A stretch of DNA of 64,000 nucleotides. Source: Phallusia mammillata (lineage: Eukaryota; Chordata; Ascidiacea; Phlebobranchia; Ascidiidae). Below the pieces are notes generated by a model. The model worked only from the letters and a program-made list of their open reading frames with translations. It searched no databases and was not told where the DNA came from. Position 1 is the stretch's first letter; the number at the start of each line of letters is the position of its first letter. The position numbers and the translations under genes are program-made. The DNA lies in the NCBI GenBank assembly GCA_003260075.1, contig QLIY01000061.1, positions 92,088 through 156,087 of the forward strand, written 5' to 3'. This document shows positions 13,391-25,518 of the stretch, piece after piece.

Positions 13391-14873
13391 TTCACTCAAA
13401 CTACTTGCTACAAACTACCAACAATCACACTTGCAAACCTGTATATTTCCTCATAATACAGCACCCAGTTTGACCTAGATAAGCAGTTTACTTGTTCATT
13501 ACACGGCTCAATGCGTTTGAATGCGGCGATAGCTGTTCTTAAGTCAATTATTTACTGTTATTACCACGATAGCAACTTATGCACCAGAAAAAGGTTGCGT
13601 TGGTATGGCTACACTTTACTCAGCTGGCTGTAAGGTAGCAAATTGCTGCTGCGTTTTGCTGGCAGTGCCTTTCCGGATTTTGTTTCCCAAGAGAAGGAAG
13701 TCCTTTTAACGTTCGGCGACTCAACGAGCACTCCTATAGAGGTGTAAACATTGTTGTTTCAGATTCGGTCATTTTTTGCAAATCTCTGGTTTGGTGCACA
13801 GGAACACTTAATCGACTATAAGTTACTAAACCAAAGTGGTAACATGATGCTACATTTGTAACAAATTTTTCGTTCAACTGGTGTAATGCTAAACAAAATA
13901 CTAGTCGTTGTTTCAAAATCTTGATGAAGCCCTACCGTTCTGGTGGGCGAAACATTAGCAAAAATACAAGTTATTGAAACAACGACTAGTATTTTGTTTA
14001 GCGTTACACCAGTAGAACGAAAAATTTGTTAAATATGCAACCTGGTGGACAAAACGCCTGTTTAGTATTTTCTGATGCGACATACTGCTAAAACCTTTGT
14101 TGCCTTCTACTGCAACCAAGAAATCTTTTCAAAACGAAATCTTTGAATTTGAACATACTGAACAAGCACCGTTTGTGGCACCAGCCATCTGCAGACGGAC
14201 TGAGCCTTAGGTTTTTAAGCGTTTTTTTTTTCGCCAACTTAGCAATAGGTAAAGTTGCCTCAGGCATTTACCGTTTAGTTAAAATTGCTCTACTGATATT
14301 TAACATCGGTCTGTGTCGTACAGGACCCCCCCCCCGAGCCTTAGGTATTAAGCGTTTTTTTTTTTTCGCCAACTTTGGCAATAAGCAAAGTTGCCTCAGG
14401 CATTTACCGTTTAGTTAAAATTGCTCATCTGATATTTAAAATCGGTCTGTGTCGTACAGGCAATTGGGCACGCCAAAAGCAAATCCACATGCGTGCTTAA
14501 TGCCAGAAAATGATGCGTTAGTTTGGCTGGGTCAGAGTTGTAAGTCGGGCCGGGTTCGGGCTTGGGTTTCTTAAAAAAAGCGGGCTTGATTCGGGCCTGA
14601 CTTTACACATAATAGTGTCAGTATTTAAATTTTTTAACTGAAGTAGCCAGTTGCTGGACCCGACCTAGTGTCAAAGAGCCCTAAAACGCCTTCCGCTTGT
14701 CTATTGTGTTGGTTGTCTTGGTCTTTCCTGAGGCTTCAATGTGTCAATCAAATCAAATACGCCTGTCAATCAAACTTTCGGGCCTAAACGGGCTTTCCAC
14801 AAACGATTTTGTTCGGGCTCAAGTTTCATTACCGTTTACAACTCTGGGCAGGACATCGAGTGGTGTATTATTA
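13391..14873. other. Upstream region of regucalcin-like A; no gene
   Basis: Holds the presumed promoter of copy A. Near 13860-14030 there is an inverted pair of a sequence containing acaaaatactagtcgttg, and at 14202-14460 a duplicated block. No coding exon is supported. Confidence 0.45.
14202..14460. repeat. Duplicated block joined by a 10-C run
   Basis: The sequence 14202-14325 (starting gagccttagg) is repeated at 14336-14460 with scattered substitutions, separated by exactly ten C at 14326-14335. This fits an overlap join with recoded gap filler rather than a true tandem repeat. Confidence 0.75.
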
Positions 14874-15043
14874 GATCGTTTCGATGGTTACTGTTTCTTC
14901 GACGAAAAATGCAAAGCACGGTACAGCACCACATCCACCTTTTTTCGGTCTATGAAAACCAATGTTTGAACAGATGTCATCTCAATGTGCCCCACTTCAC
15001 CTTGGGCACAGCAGAATTCACGCACAAGTGATATATTGCCACT
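14874..15043 (-). pseudogene. Regucalcin-like pseudogene fragment, third copy
   Basis: Reading minus from 15043, one frame gives ISLVREF and TSVQTLVFID, aligning with exon 1 of copies A and B (SLVHEF, VSQTLLFVD). It then runs directly into RKKGG...FAFFVEETVTIETI, aligning with exon 2 (RKKGGLVVAAAHRFAFVDEETGATETI). The end of exon 1, the intron and the start of exon 2 are missing. There is no start, no later exon, and key residues are changed: the GEGPHWDD region is GEVGHIEM. This is a decayed, internally deleted copy in the same orientation as the intact pair. Confidence 0.8.
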
Positions 15044-15778
15044 TGACTAAACGCGCTTATATGAACTCTTGCCAACTATACTTGTTGCCGCAACTGTACA
15101 TGTTACAGCAAGTGGTGGGATTCAAGTTTTTTGTCAGCCGGTTCTGTTACAAAAAGTCTATTGACAGTAACCAGTAATGCTAACCGGTTCGCTGATCTCA
15201 TAAAATCTCGTGAGCCGGTTCTATAGAACCGGTGCGAACTGGCTGAATTCCACCACTGGTTACGACCAATAATCAATTTAGTATATTGCTAGACATGCAG
15301 TAATGGATTATACTCATATAAGAGACATGCAGTAATGGATCATATACTCATTCCGCTTACTTTAATTATTAGTCGTATAATGCCATGTGTTTTTGCAAGG
15401 CAAACAAAACGTGTCCTCCTCCCACATCTTAAAGTTAAGTCAACGCCCAAATCATACATGCCTGCATATCCAGAAATAATGAATATTGATTGGCCTGGAT
15501 CCCATTCTATGTGAACATTCGGCAATGATGCACTGGGTACGAATGTTAAAGATTCTCCATCCAGTATTTGTGTAAATGGTGATTTGTCTTTTGTTGGTTT
15601 TATTTGAACTGACGTTTATTGGTCTTTGATTATGATTGATTGTAGTTTACCTTTTTATGAGATTTTTTAGCAAGCGGCACGTTTGTCACCTGGTCGACTA
15701 TCAAATATTTAAAACCAAGTTAAGTGATTTGTTAACGCTTTGAACCAATTAAGTAACACAAAGTCCAATCGCAGAAAT
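15044..15778. other. Intergenic DNA between pseudogene and CatSper4
   Basis: No coding exon recognised. A short near-repeat, agacatgcagtaatggat, occurs at about 15292 and 15323. Confidence 0.4.
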
Positions 15779-15784
15779 TTTATT
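15779..15784 (-). terminator. Candidate poly(A) signal of CatSper4
   Basis: AATAAA on minus, 10 bases beyond the stop codon (15795-15797). If used, the 3' UTR is only about 30 nt. Confidence 0.55.
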
Positions 15785-15794
15785 TTAATCGACT

Positions 15795-18700
15795 TCAAGT
15801 CCTTTGATCTTCCAAACTCTCGTCGTCTTCCCCTTGTATTTTTCTTTCTTTCTTGTTGCGGTCCTTGTCCGTAGCAAAACTCGTAGTTGAAAATCCGTAC
15901 GTGCTAGTGGATTTTTTGCCCATAAGTAGTTTGGCGGCTTCAGCATCACCCGAAGCTGAATCGTTGATTCCCCGCACAGCGCGTACAATCCCCGCCAACT
16001 GCTCCCGGAGTCTTCGATGCTCTTTGAGATTCTCGTCCAAGGCAATAAGCAGAAGAAAATAATCCTCTAATTTCTCTGTGGTAATATGCGAGAGGTCGCA
16101 CTTGTAAAGCGGTTTTTGAAATTTCACGATTCCGTGTTCACCCCCGTAAATGGGGTCTAACGTGTCAATGACGTCATCAATGTACTTGATTGGCACGTCA
16201 GGGAGCTCTTCTTGTGTTTTACTTGGCTGCTCGTTTTCTGGTTTTGATTTGTTGTCCTTGCCAGTTTGCGGCGTGTAAGTTAGACCCTGGCGGTTTGATT
16301 TCATTTCTTCCTGTAGATAAACATATGTTGGTTTTATATTAACTTGTGGTTGCTCCTATAGACCATGTTACAAGAGTAACAATTGTTGTGTTACATCTAC
16401 TAGCCCGGTGATTTTCAACCGGTGTTCAGCGGACCACTATAGTGTTCCGTGAAAGATCGTCAGGTATTTCGCAAGAAATTTGACTATTGGTCCGTGGAAC
16501 ACCGGTGGACCTGTTGCCACTTAAGTACAATACAGTATTTGAGTGTGAGCTTGTTGTTTCTTTGCATGATTATAAAATTCCGTTCCGTGTTGCGCAAGAT
16601 AATTTTAATGCTTTAAATGTATCGTGGCTCACAAACGGTTAAAGAACACTGTACTAGCTAAACATGAAAAAAATTGGCATACCATTTCAAAAAAAATGAC
16701 AAAAAGTCTATTTACACAAGTTATATATCGCAGTTGCAATGGGGCCGAAACTACAAGCCTGATACCTGAACCAAACCCGATTAAAAAATAAAACAGTCCA
16801 GAATAGCGTATTGAACTTCAGTAATACATAAGTAACATTCATTGGTTCTAACTTTTAATCTTGCACCGACTATAGCAAAGAACACTAAATACCTTCATTT
16901 CTTTCATAGCTCGATCCAGATTGGTGGTTACCACGGCAACGATGAGGTTGGCAATGATAAAGGCTGCGGTGAGGATAGTCAGGATGAAAAACAGACAAGC
17001 TGACACATAAGTGAAAGGATCCTCCTCTGCGTAACGCTCAAAGTTTGTGTAGATTTGCATCCAACCATCCTGCAGAAAACAACTCTGGCTGAGTACGTTG
17101 GCATTACATATCCAATACTGTTTTTTTCAAAACTTGTAACTAAATTGTCAAATTGATAATAGGCACTGTTTTGTTTCTTTAGTACTCGATTTGGTAACGA
17201 GGAATCAAATTCCCACTGTGTGATTCTAAGTGGTTTAGTTATACACCACTAGCCAACTTTCTGTCCATAAGATTACACGTAAAATATCTGCAAGTTCTTT
17301 TGCCGGTTAACCATGCCATAGGGCAGTGGTCTTCAACCTGTGGGTCGCGACCCCAAGTGGGGTCGCCTAAACTTTTTCTGGGGTCGCTATAAATTCAATC
17401 TTTCGGCTTTTAAGTTCTTTACCAAAAAATGACACGTTTTTGTCCCAGTTCGCAACCTTTGCTCAAGTTTTGCAGTACATCTTAGTACCCGTGTCACAAT
17501 CTAATCATTGTGATGCAATAGTCTATATAAAAAAACGTTATCCAACCCATTGTTACGCGATAAAGACCCATGAATGGCATATTGTGTCCAAAATAATACA
17601 GCGGGTATAGGGAAAAATACATAAATTAGCTGATTTCTGCAAATTGGTATGGCCAAGTTTAATAAAACTTTTGGGTTCTAACATTTGAGCGTAATAATGC
17701 ACACTGAATGCTAATATTTGAAGTCTACTTAAAAATTAAGCGGGCATATTTACATGAAAATAGTTTCAATTTCGGCATTACCCCTATCGGAAAAAATGGG
17801 GTCGCGTGTAAATGCTGTTTCAATTTTCTTTCAAATTGGGGTCGCTTTAAAAAAAGGTTGAAGACCACTGCCATAGGGCACAATCAGCCGCGGGTACTGA
17901 AAATCCACGCCGGTTCAGTAGCGAGAAATTGAAGTTTGGCTAAAGTTTAAAATAATCAATTCATATTTGCTACCTGGACCAAGTCCAACCTAACATCGAT
18001 TTTTTAGATCCGCTTTAGCAGTGGTTCCCAAACTTGTTCATACTTTTTTTCAAAACGGTCCCTTTGCCATTATTTCGAGGGCTCGCGGTCCTTAAGCCTG
18101 AATGTGTATTTCATAAAAACGAAAGTTGATTGCAGGATTTTAGCTAGTTATGCAAAATTGCGCATAACAATCATCCAAAGACAGCATGTGACATCACAAA
18201 CAGGACAAAAACATTACGATTGTGCGCGAACAATTGCATTTTTTATAGTTGTCATTCAATAAAGGCCATTGTTTAGCAATGGAGACAGTCGATTCTCAAT
18301 TCTACTTTGATTTAAACTTATTTAGTGGCACAAACTGACGCCAAATAAGATTATAGAATTACTTCAACCGCTTCGCGGTCCCCCTAAAATTGCCTCACGG
18401 ACCCCTAAAGGACCGCGGACCCCAGTTTGGGAACCGCTGCGCTATAGCAACTAGGTCAGTTTATTGATTCTACAGCATTTGTTGCAAAATTGATGATCAT
18501 GCTCTTGTTATTATTTTATACCCCCCTGATTATATTTCTTTACCTATACGCCTGGAGTGCAAAACATGGACCAAATTGGAACCTCTGTTAGTCTGAAAAC
18601 GGCGAGTAAAGTGGGTTCAGTTAATATTACGTTCCAAATATAGATAAACTTTATGTCCCCTATTTTGCTTGTGAAATATCGGGTTTGGGCTTCGGGTTTG

Positions 18701-21700
18701 AGTTTGAATAATTGGTTTGGGCCTAACTTTACACTTTGCCGTATTTGTACCGCAATTTCATCAACTTTCGGGCCTGTGCTTCGTTTAAAATCATAGGGTT
18801 TTAAGCCAAGTTGTTCTGGAGCAAGTACTAGTTGTTTGTTTAAATAAAAAAAAACGATATTTTTAAACACCATTATATTGCGCCTTTTTGCATAACATTT
18901 GTTTTGATTTACAGACGAAGCAACACTGAAATAAGGCAAGTCGCATCTGGTCACATTTGTTACCTGGGTGAAGCAGACGAAAATGGAAAACATGCATTTG
19001 ATTGGGTCTCCGAAATATTCCGGCAGAAATTTTCCGAACAGTTTCACTCCAACCACACTCAGTACGACCATGAAGATGAGAAGAAGCATCATAATGTTTG
19101 CCATGTCGGGGATCGACTGTCAATTTGAAATACGCACAGGTAAAAACATTTTTTTGTTTTATTTTGTGAAGGTTAAACGCGAAAAAAACGCAAGCAAAAT
19201 TCTTCAGACATTGGTACAAATATTACACTGTCATTAATACAAACACAAACTTTTTCGTTCCGTTTTTTTTAAAAAAGCATTAAGTTGTTCGCTTGTTGGT
19301 TAATAAATTGTGTTTTGCAATACATATTACACACGCAAAAGAGGTTTTGGAGGAAAAACACTTAACAACAATAATATTGAAACAGACGCTCGTCTTTGAA
19401 ACTACCGTTAAATTTCAAAAAAAAACTAAGCAACAATATACATGGTCAAAGTAACTGAATCATGAATACAACCGCCGGAGAAGTTGTTAAGAATTTCAGC
19501 AATCTCTGACGTCACATGTAATCTACGGAACTGGCGATTAGACATGTGGTGCATAGCAAGGAAAAGATATGAATGTATTTGATATACAAAAGTTTTCTGG
19601 CAGTTATGATTTTAATTCAATTTCAAAACAGGGTATTTTTTACTCAATTGTTGAACCTAGTATCAATAGGTTAGTTTCATAGCCAGGAAGAAACGTATAC
19701 CAACCGCAATTTTTATTTTCGAGAACTCCTTAAAATACACTGACGCGTACATTCAATAGCGGAAGGGTGTTTGGTATTGATTTTTTACAAGCGTGCAGTA
19801 GGAGCAAAGACAGGGTGAAAAATTTTCAAGTGTTTTTGTGTTGACTGTAATCCCAGCTTATCCCCTATACCATCTGCAAACATTAAGGTCAAAAAATATT
19901 TGATTTTTGTGTATGTAGTGGCAGTAACTAGCATTAGCACCACGACCGAAAAAAGTCAATATCTGTGGTGAAACTAATGTCGAGTCATAGCATAGTGGAA
20001 AGTAAAATTTTCTGATTTAAGATTTTTTTCACAGATTTCAGATTTCTTTATCAGACAGCCTGATTTGTCTCAAAAGTTTTTTTTCAAAATGTGGTGAGAA
20101 TGACAGACTAATCTGGAAGGAGTAGTTTACAATGAACGAACAGTGTGTTTTTGTCTTAGAATAAAACCAAGAAAGTGAACTTTTGATGAATGTCCTAGCA
20201 GTAACAGTAATAAGTGCAATATGCAGTTAAAGACCGTTTTATTTCGCCGATTCGCCAGTCGCGGCGTGGATGGAAAGGAAAGCTTATTAGTAACGATCAA
20301 CTAAGTATCACTTACGCAACCTATCAAAGCTTGATTAGGCAACCTATAATTTTTTTTCACGATGGCTTACAACAACAGGCTTGATCATTTAACGACGTAA
20401 ACGAATGGTTCTAATTAAACTATCACTTTTCAGTTCGTGATGTAATGCTTTTGTGGCGTCATAAAAGATAAGTTATTTTTTATGGTAGAAAAATTGGCTG
20501 TATAAATTAAGAAAAAGGTTAATCTAGCTCATATCAGGGATAACAGTAATAAAAAGGTTAAGAATCACTGACGTAGGTTATGACGTATGCAGCTTGAAAT
20601 AAACTAAAACTGCCTTTGTGAACCCGTAAGCGTTTAGCCTGGAAAATATTACAAAATGGGACATGTCCATTTATCACCTGGAAGCTTCAGCATAGTAAAT
20701 GGTTTTAGGTCAGCCGTCAGACAAGTTAACGAGTAGCGCACTTGCTAAACGCAAATGAGCTATTGAAAGCTTACCCTAGTACCCAACTCATCACCGTCAT
20801 ATCGATGATGAAAAGTGATGAATGAACGTCCCGGAAAATAAGCTTGTGCTCATCCGAATTGGACATGGTTTATAGATTCCAGGCTAGACTGCTTTGGATA
20901 GAAGGCATGCACTTAATGAGTAAGAGGCCAGTAGTATGAATTAGTGAAGTTTAAATGGTTGGGCCAAAAATATATGTTTTTTTTCTCATTTTTTTAATTT
21001 TCTAGTGAGTTGACAAAAAATACTATGGGCTTTGCAAATGATACCGTTTGGACCCAAAAAATGTCCGAATTAGGTGAAGATTGGGATTAACCAATGTCGA
21101 TTAGTTCAAGTCTTACCACGTTACAAATTATATGTACCTCGAGTTTTGTCAGAATTAGGCGAACCTCCGGATTAACCGAATTCGGTTTAACCGAGGTTTA
21201 CATAGCATTTCCATTTTCAGGTTAGACTGTTTACATAAGATTCTATATACTTTCGTGCAGAATTAATTCTTTCGTATGTAAAAACAAAATAAGTACAGTG
21301 TAAGCGGTCAAGTGCACCAGTATTATGGTTTATGATTAGCCGACAACCGATTTGCCCCGCTTAATTGCAAGTTCTGTTAACACCAAATTGCAGGTGGGGT
21401 ATGGGAACAATGTAGACGGGCATTGGATGGCGAAATCTCCCACGCTGGATTATAATTAGGCGTTTTTTGGCAGACTATTGCTGTTACCTAAAGTCCTTAC
21501 TGCTTTAACCGAATAGATTCTGCTTCCATTGGGTTGAAATATGATTACAACCTCTGTCGGAGATATGAGTGAAATACTTTCTCCAACGTTTTCGTCTTTA
21601 AATATTCCAAGTCCAGGTTAGTGAGTTATATATTTTGTGTGTAGCGTTTAGTGCTAACCGTGTTACCGATTTAAATGTATCTGTCATAGTTTCAATTAGT

Positions 21701-24700
21701 GGTTGTGATCGTTTTTAAGTTATAAACCCACAACCAGGATGGCTATTGATTTGATGCCAAAAATAAGGACGACTGGAAACATATTTTTTGTAAGAGATAG
21801 TTTGTTTTGATTTTACTTGTGCCAAATGCTAAGTTTTCACGAAAAAGTAGCAAGTTATTAGGTTAATAATGGCCTACTAACAAAGTTAGTTTTGTGGTGT
21901 TGCAAATAAATTTGTGAATTTAAATTCAGTCATAAATCATGATGGACTTACCATTTATGGTCATGCTTAATGTTTTTTAAAACTACAAGGACGAAAGTCT
22001 AGAATAGGGCAATTTCTTAGAAATAAGGACAAATCACAGCGTTTAAGTCGGTGGCAACCTTGCCTATATAGTTTAAGTACAGTTTATTTGTTTAGTGAAC
22101 TGCTTATTAATGTAACACTTGCAAAATGTTACTATCCCAGTTTTATTAAATTAAAAATTTTGTTCTTGATTTTTTGCGCATGATTCTTGTTCTTGGTGTT
22201 CAGTACCAATCGCTTTGCTAGCATCTAAATTGCTTCGGGTGCGTTGGCAGTAGATATTGATTGTGTAAGGCAGTGGTTCCCAAACTTTTTCATATTTTTT
22301 TCAAAACGGTCCCTTCGCCATTATTTCGAGGGCTCGCGGTCCTTAAGCCTAAATGTGTATTTCACACAAACGAAAGTTGATTGCAGGATTTTAGCTAGTT
22401 ATGCAAAATTGCGCATAACAATCATCCAAAGACAGCATGTGACATCACAAACAGGACAAAAACATTACGATTGTGCGCGAACAATTCCATTTTTGATAGT
22501 TGTTATTCAATAAAAGCCATTGTTTAGCAATGGAGACAGTCGATTCTCAATTCTACTTTGATTGGGGGGGGGGGATTTTTTATTTTTGCATTTTTGCACC
22601 TCTAAGTACATGATACCACCATGGTATCCTATAAATTGGGGGGGGGGAAAGTTGATTGCACTATTTTAGCTAATTATGCATAACAATCATCCAAAGACAG
22701 CATGTGACATCACAAACAGGACAAAAACATTACGATTGTGCGCGAACAATTGCATTTTTGATAGTTGTCATTCAATAAAGGCCATTGTTTAGCAATGGAG
22801 ACAGTCGATTCTCAATTCTACTTTGATTTAAACTTATTTAGTGGCACAAACTGACGCCAAATAAGATTATAGAATTACTTCAACCGCTTCGCGGTACCCC
22901 CAAAATTGCCTCACGGACCACTAAAGGACCGCGGACCTCAGTTTGGGAATTTTAGTATTTGTAAGCTGTGGTAAAAATTTCCGTCTTACTTAGGCGCCTG
23001 TGTCTGGGGCGAAGTAGAGTTGTTAATGGATACAAACCTTCCTAAAAACGGACAACTTATTGGCTACAGCTTGTGCTCATATTTTGCTACTAATGTTATC
23101 CTGTATATTCCTATTATTAGTGTTGTTAGTAATGACTTTGAAGTTTAAAAATGTGTCGTAAATTGCTAGTTTTCCGTTTAATACCCGGCACTGTAACAGA
23201 GTTGACCAGATTTTTGCACCTCTAAGTACATGATACCACCATGGTATCCTATAAATTGCTTGTTGTAGACTTTCTTTAAAACGTTGGACCGATGTTTTAT
23301 CTCTTAGAGTAAAATAGAAACCCACATGGTACATTGTTATGATTTTTAACGTTTTACCTGTAAAATTGTTTCGACGACTAGGGAAAGCCCAGTCAGTGAC
23401 GTAACAGTCTTGAGACTTCGAAACGCTCGAATAACTCTCAAGATTCGAAGCAATCTTGTGTTGCTAAAGAACGAAAGCCAGGGACCGAGCTGTGAATAAA
23501 GAACAAGTTAAGCCGTGACAATTAGCTGCAATGTTTTTAAAAGTAACATTGTTTTCTCATATATCTCCTGTGTAGGAAAGTTGATCAAGCCATGGAATAC
23601 TATGTGTTTAATTATGAATTGAAAAGTGATTTTTCGATATTTAGGGGTCTTCTTCTTTAAAACGTACTTTCCGTTGGTTAAGCCTTTTGATCTTTGTAAA
23701 CTGTTCAATTTCCTTAAGCGAAACGGCACAACTTGCAACTTACGTGCAATACGAAGATAATCACAAAATCTAGAATGTTCCAATAGTCTTTCCAGAAAAT
23801 CACGAACCCGCTGTACCACTTGAGTATAATCTCGCAGATAAAGATTCCCATAATGAGGTTATCGATAACAAAGAACACTGCGGAATAGGGAATCGAGATG
23901 CTGTCCACAGTCTGTAGGGCGATGTGCACGGCGTTGATGGCAATTACAATGAAAATCATTCCTGAAAAGTCAAATCATTTCGTTGATATGAAAGATTGAC
24001 CGATTATGTGTCCACCCATCATTACCATCTTTGTTAAAGTGGATCTGCTAACATTGTAACTACATCAGACAAAAATTTGTCTCATGTCGAGAGGCGCCGT
24101 AAAGAGCAATCAGACAAGTATAGGGGCTGTAATAACGAAGAATTAGGTTAGAAATTGTGAAGTGATTTTTTTGTCATTTTTGTTGCAAAACTCCCCCCAA
24201 CTCTAATAGCTTTAGCAGTCAACATTATTCCAGAAATATGCTTCAACATAAGCCCACCAGTGTGCCCTTTGCCACTAATCAGAAAATAGAAAATTTTTGT
24301 CTGATATGAGTTATAATGTTAATGTAATATCCCTCAGTGACATTATGCTTGGTTACATTCATAAATACATCGTAAAGATGCAGTTGTAAGAACTAGCTGT
24401 GCGGTTACCTTTAAAGTAAACTGAATTAAGTATTTGCGCCACCATCGACGACACCATCTCGGTAATGTCGTCATCATCCTTGTCTGCCACGTCATTAATA
24501 TCGACCTCAACCTCCGCTAGTTGGTTGTGTAAGCCTTGCTGTAATGTGGGCGTTATTAATTCACTTAATGTGCGTTTAGGAATCAGGTTCGTTACTTCTG
24601 TGGATTTAAAACGTAAATAACCGTAAATGACCTTAGAGGTCGTAACAATGTACACTGTCTGTATTAAACAACCATCATTAGCGTGTCGTTATGTGTATGA

Positions 24701-25518
24701 AGGGGTGTGGGGGTTGAGCAGTGGAAGTATGGTGCGTCGCTTGACCGCCAGAATTTCGCAAAATGACGTTTATATTTCTTGCTGAAACGGAAGGTTTTTT
24801 CTCAGACGTGGAATTAGATTCCACATCGATAAATCACGCATGTAGTCACATTTAGGTATGTAGACAAATTAAGTTAATGTTTCATGAAATCTTACACGTT
24901 TTCGCGCACTGGAAAATCATTATTTTATGACCACTTGGTGCAGACAAGGACAAAATTTCGTCGTTTACCAACGCTTTAAACAAGGTACAGGCGTAAAACG
25001 GTATCAGTACAATCGTATTGGATAGGGGGGGGGGTTAAGTTAATGTTTCATGAAATCTTACACGTTAGGCGCGCACTCGAAAATCATTATTTTATGACCA
25101 CTTGGTGGAGACAAAGACAAAATTTACTCGTTTACCAACGCTGTAAACAAGGTACAGGCGTAAAACGGTATCAGTACAATCGTATTGGATAAAAATCCCA
25201 ACGTCTACATGCAAACAATACCACATTACCCAACATAAACCAAAAACGCTTATTTTCCCGTCTTAAAAATACTATGTGCAAAATTGTACAGAATCGGACT
25301 ACTCTTGTCACAATGTAAGAATCTACCTTCCGATTTCGTCGGACTTGTTTTTCTTCTGGAGATTCGAAACAAAACCGCCTCAACACTTCATCTTGTGTGG
25401 TGCTTTCAACAATCTCTTCATCTTCCGCTACATGCGAGGCAACTGGTAATTGAAGCAGATTGCTGACCTGTTGGGCTTTTATCATTGTACCGACCTTGGA
25501 CTTCCATTTTGTTGCCAT
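15795..25518 (-). CDS. CATSPER4: CatSper4-type sperm cation channel subunit
   Basis: Seven exons on minus: 25518-25327, 24631-24409, 23961-23744, 23489-23358, 19116-18964, 17069-16893, 16310-15795. They total 1611 nt and encode 536 aa with all phases consistent. S1-S3 lie in exon 3 (S3 near WNILDFVIIF). S4 in exon 4 has R/K at every third position (RLLRILRVIRAFRSLK). The S4-S5 linker and S5 are in exon 5 (LQSIPDMANIM). The selectivity filter TQDGW is split by the exon 5/6 junction. S6 (NLIVAVVTTNL) is in exon 6. Exon 7 holds a cytosolic coiled coil (LDENLKEHRRLREQ) and a charged tail. PDMANIM, TQDGW, VVTTNL and the coil match CatSper4 rather than CatSper1-3. By family, it is a pore subunit of the alkaline-activated calcium channel of the sperm flagellum. 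The exon 2 acceptor (24632) is chosen on phase; an alternative at 24597 would break the frame. Confidence 0.93.
16404..16514. repeat. Short inverted-repeat element in CatSper4 intron 6
   Basis: Arms at 16419-16436 (ccggtgttcagcggacca) and 16488-16505 are inverted copies with about two mismatches. This suggests a small MITE or a hairpin-forming remnant. Confidence 0.55.
17324..17870. mobile_element. hAT MITE, 547 bp, with perfect 8-bp target duplication
   Basis: Ends CAGTGGTCTTCAACCT and AGGTTGAAGACCACTG are exact inverted repeats. They are flanked by identical ccataggg at 17316-17323 and 17871-17878. It carries no transposase frame and lies in CatSper4 intron 5. Confidence 0.92.
18019..18439. 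mobile_element. hAT MITE, second copy of the 12396 family
   Basis: It is nearly identical over its length to the element at 12396-12815 and has the same CAG[T/C]GGTTCCCAAACT ends. Flanking 8-mers cgctttag and cgctatag differ at one base. It lies in CatSper4 intron 5. Confidence 0.9.
21040..21200. mobile_element. Fragment of a pogo/Tigger-like MITE
   Basis: The right end, ggattaaccg...aaccgaggttta, matches the end of the element at 38173-38318, and internal words (gtccgaattaggtgaag) recur. The left end is not well preserved. It lies in the 4.2-kb CatSper4 intron 4. Confidence 0.5.
22271..22949. mobile_element. Third copy of the 12396 hAT MITE, rearranged and 3'-truncated
   Basis: It starts with CAGTGGTTCCCAAACT and follows the other two copies until 22563. 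There it is interrupted by two G runs and a foreign fragment, after which an internal segment of the MITE starts again. It ends at gtttgggaa without the final accgctg. It lies in CatSper4 intron 4. Confidence 0.8.
22564..22647. repeat. Two G runs bracketing a displaced fragment
   Basis: G runs at 22564-22574 and 22638-22647 enclose ~60 bases. Most of these (tttttgcacctctaagtaca and on) are identical to 23212-23258, which lies about 600 bp downstream. This looks like a small contig wrongly placed between two gap fillers. Confidence 0.75.
24869..25190. repeat. Duplicated block joined by ten G
   Basis: 24869-25024 and 25035-25190 are the same ~156-bp sequence with a few substitutions, separated by exactly ten G (25025-25034). 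It lies in CatSper4 intron 1. Confidence 0.8.

Noticed and set aside
15785-16062. Alternative frames overlapping CatSper4 exon 7 on both strands
   Set aside because: Shadows of the coiled-coil exon; codon content and homology favour only the CatSper4 frame.
18544-18963. Extension of the CatSper4 exon 5 frame beyond 18964
   Set aside because: A donor (cag|gtaaca) ends the exon at 18964, and the next exon begins DGW in frame, completing the TQDGW filter. The extension is intron.
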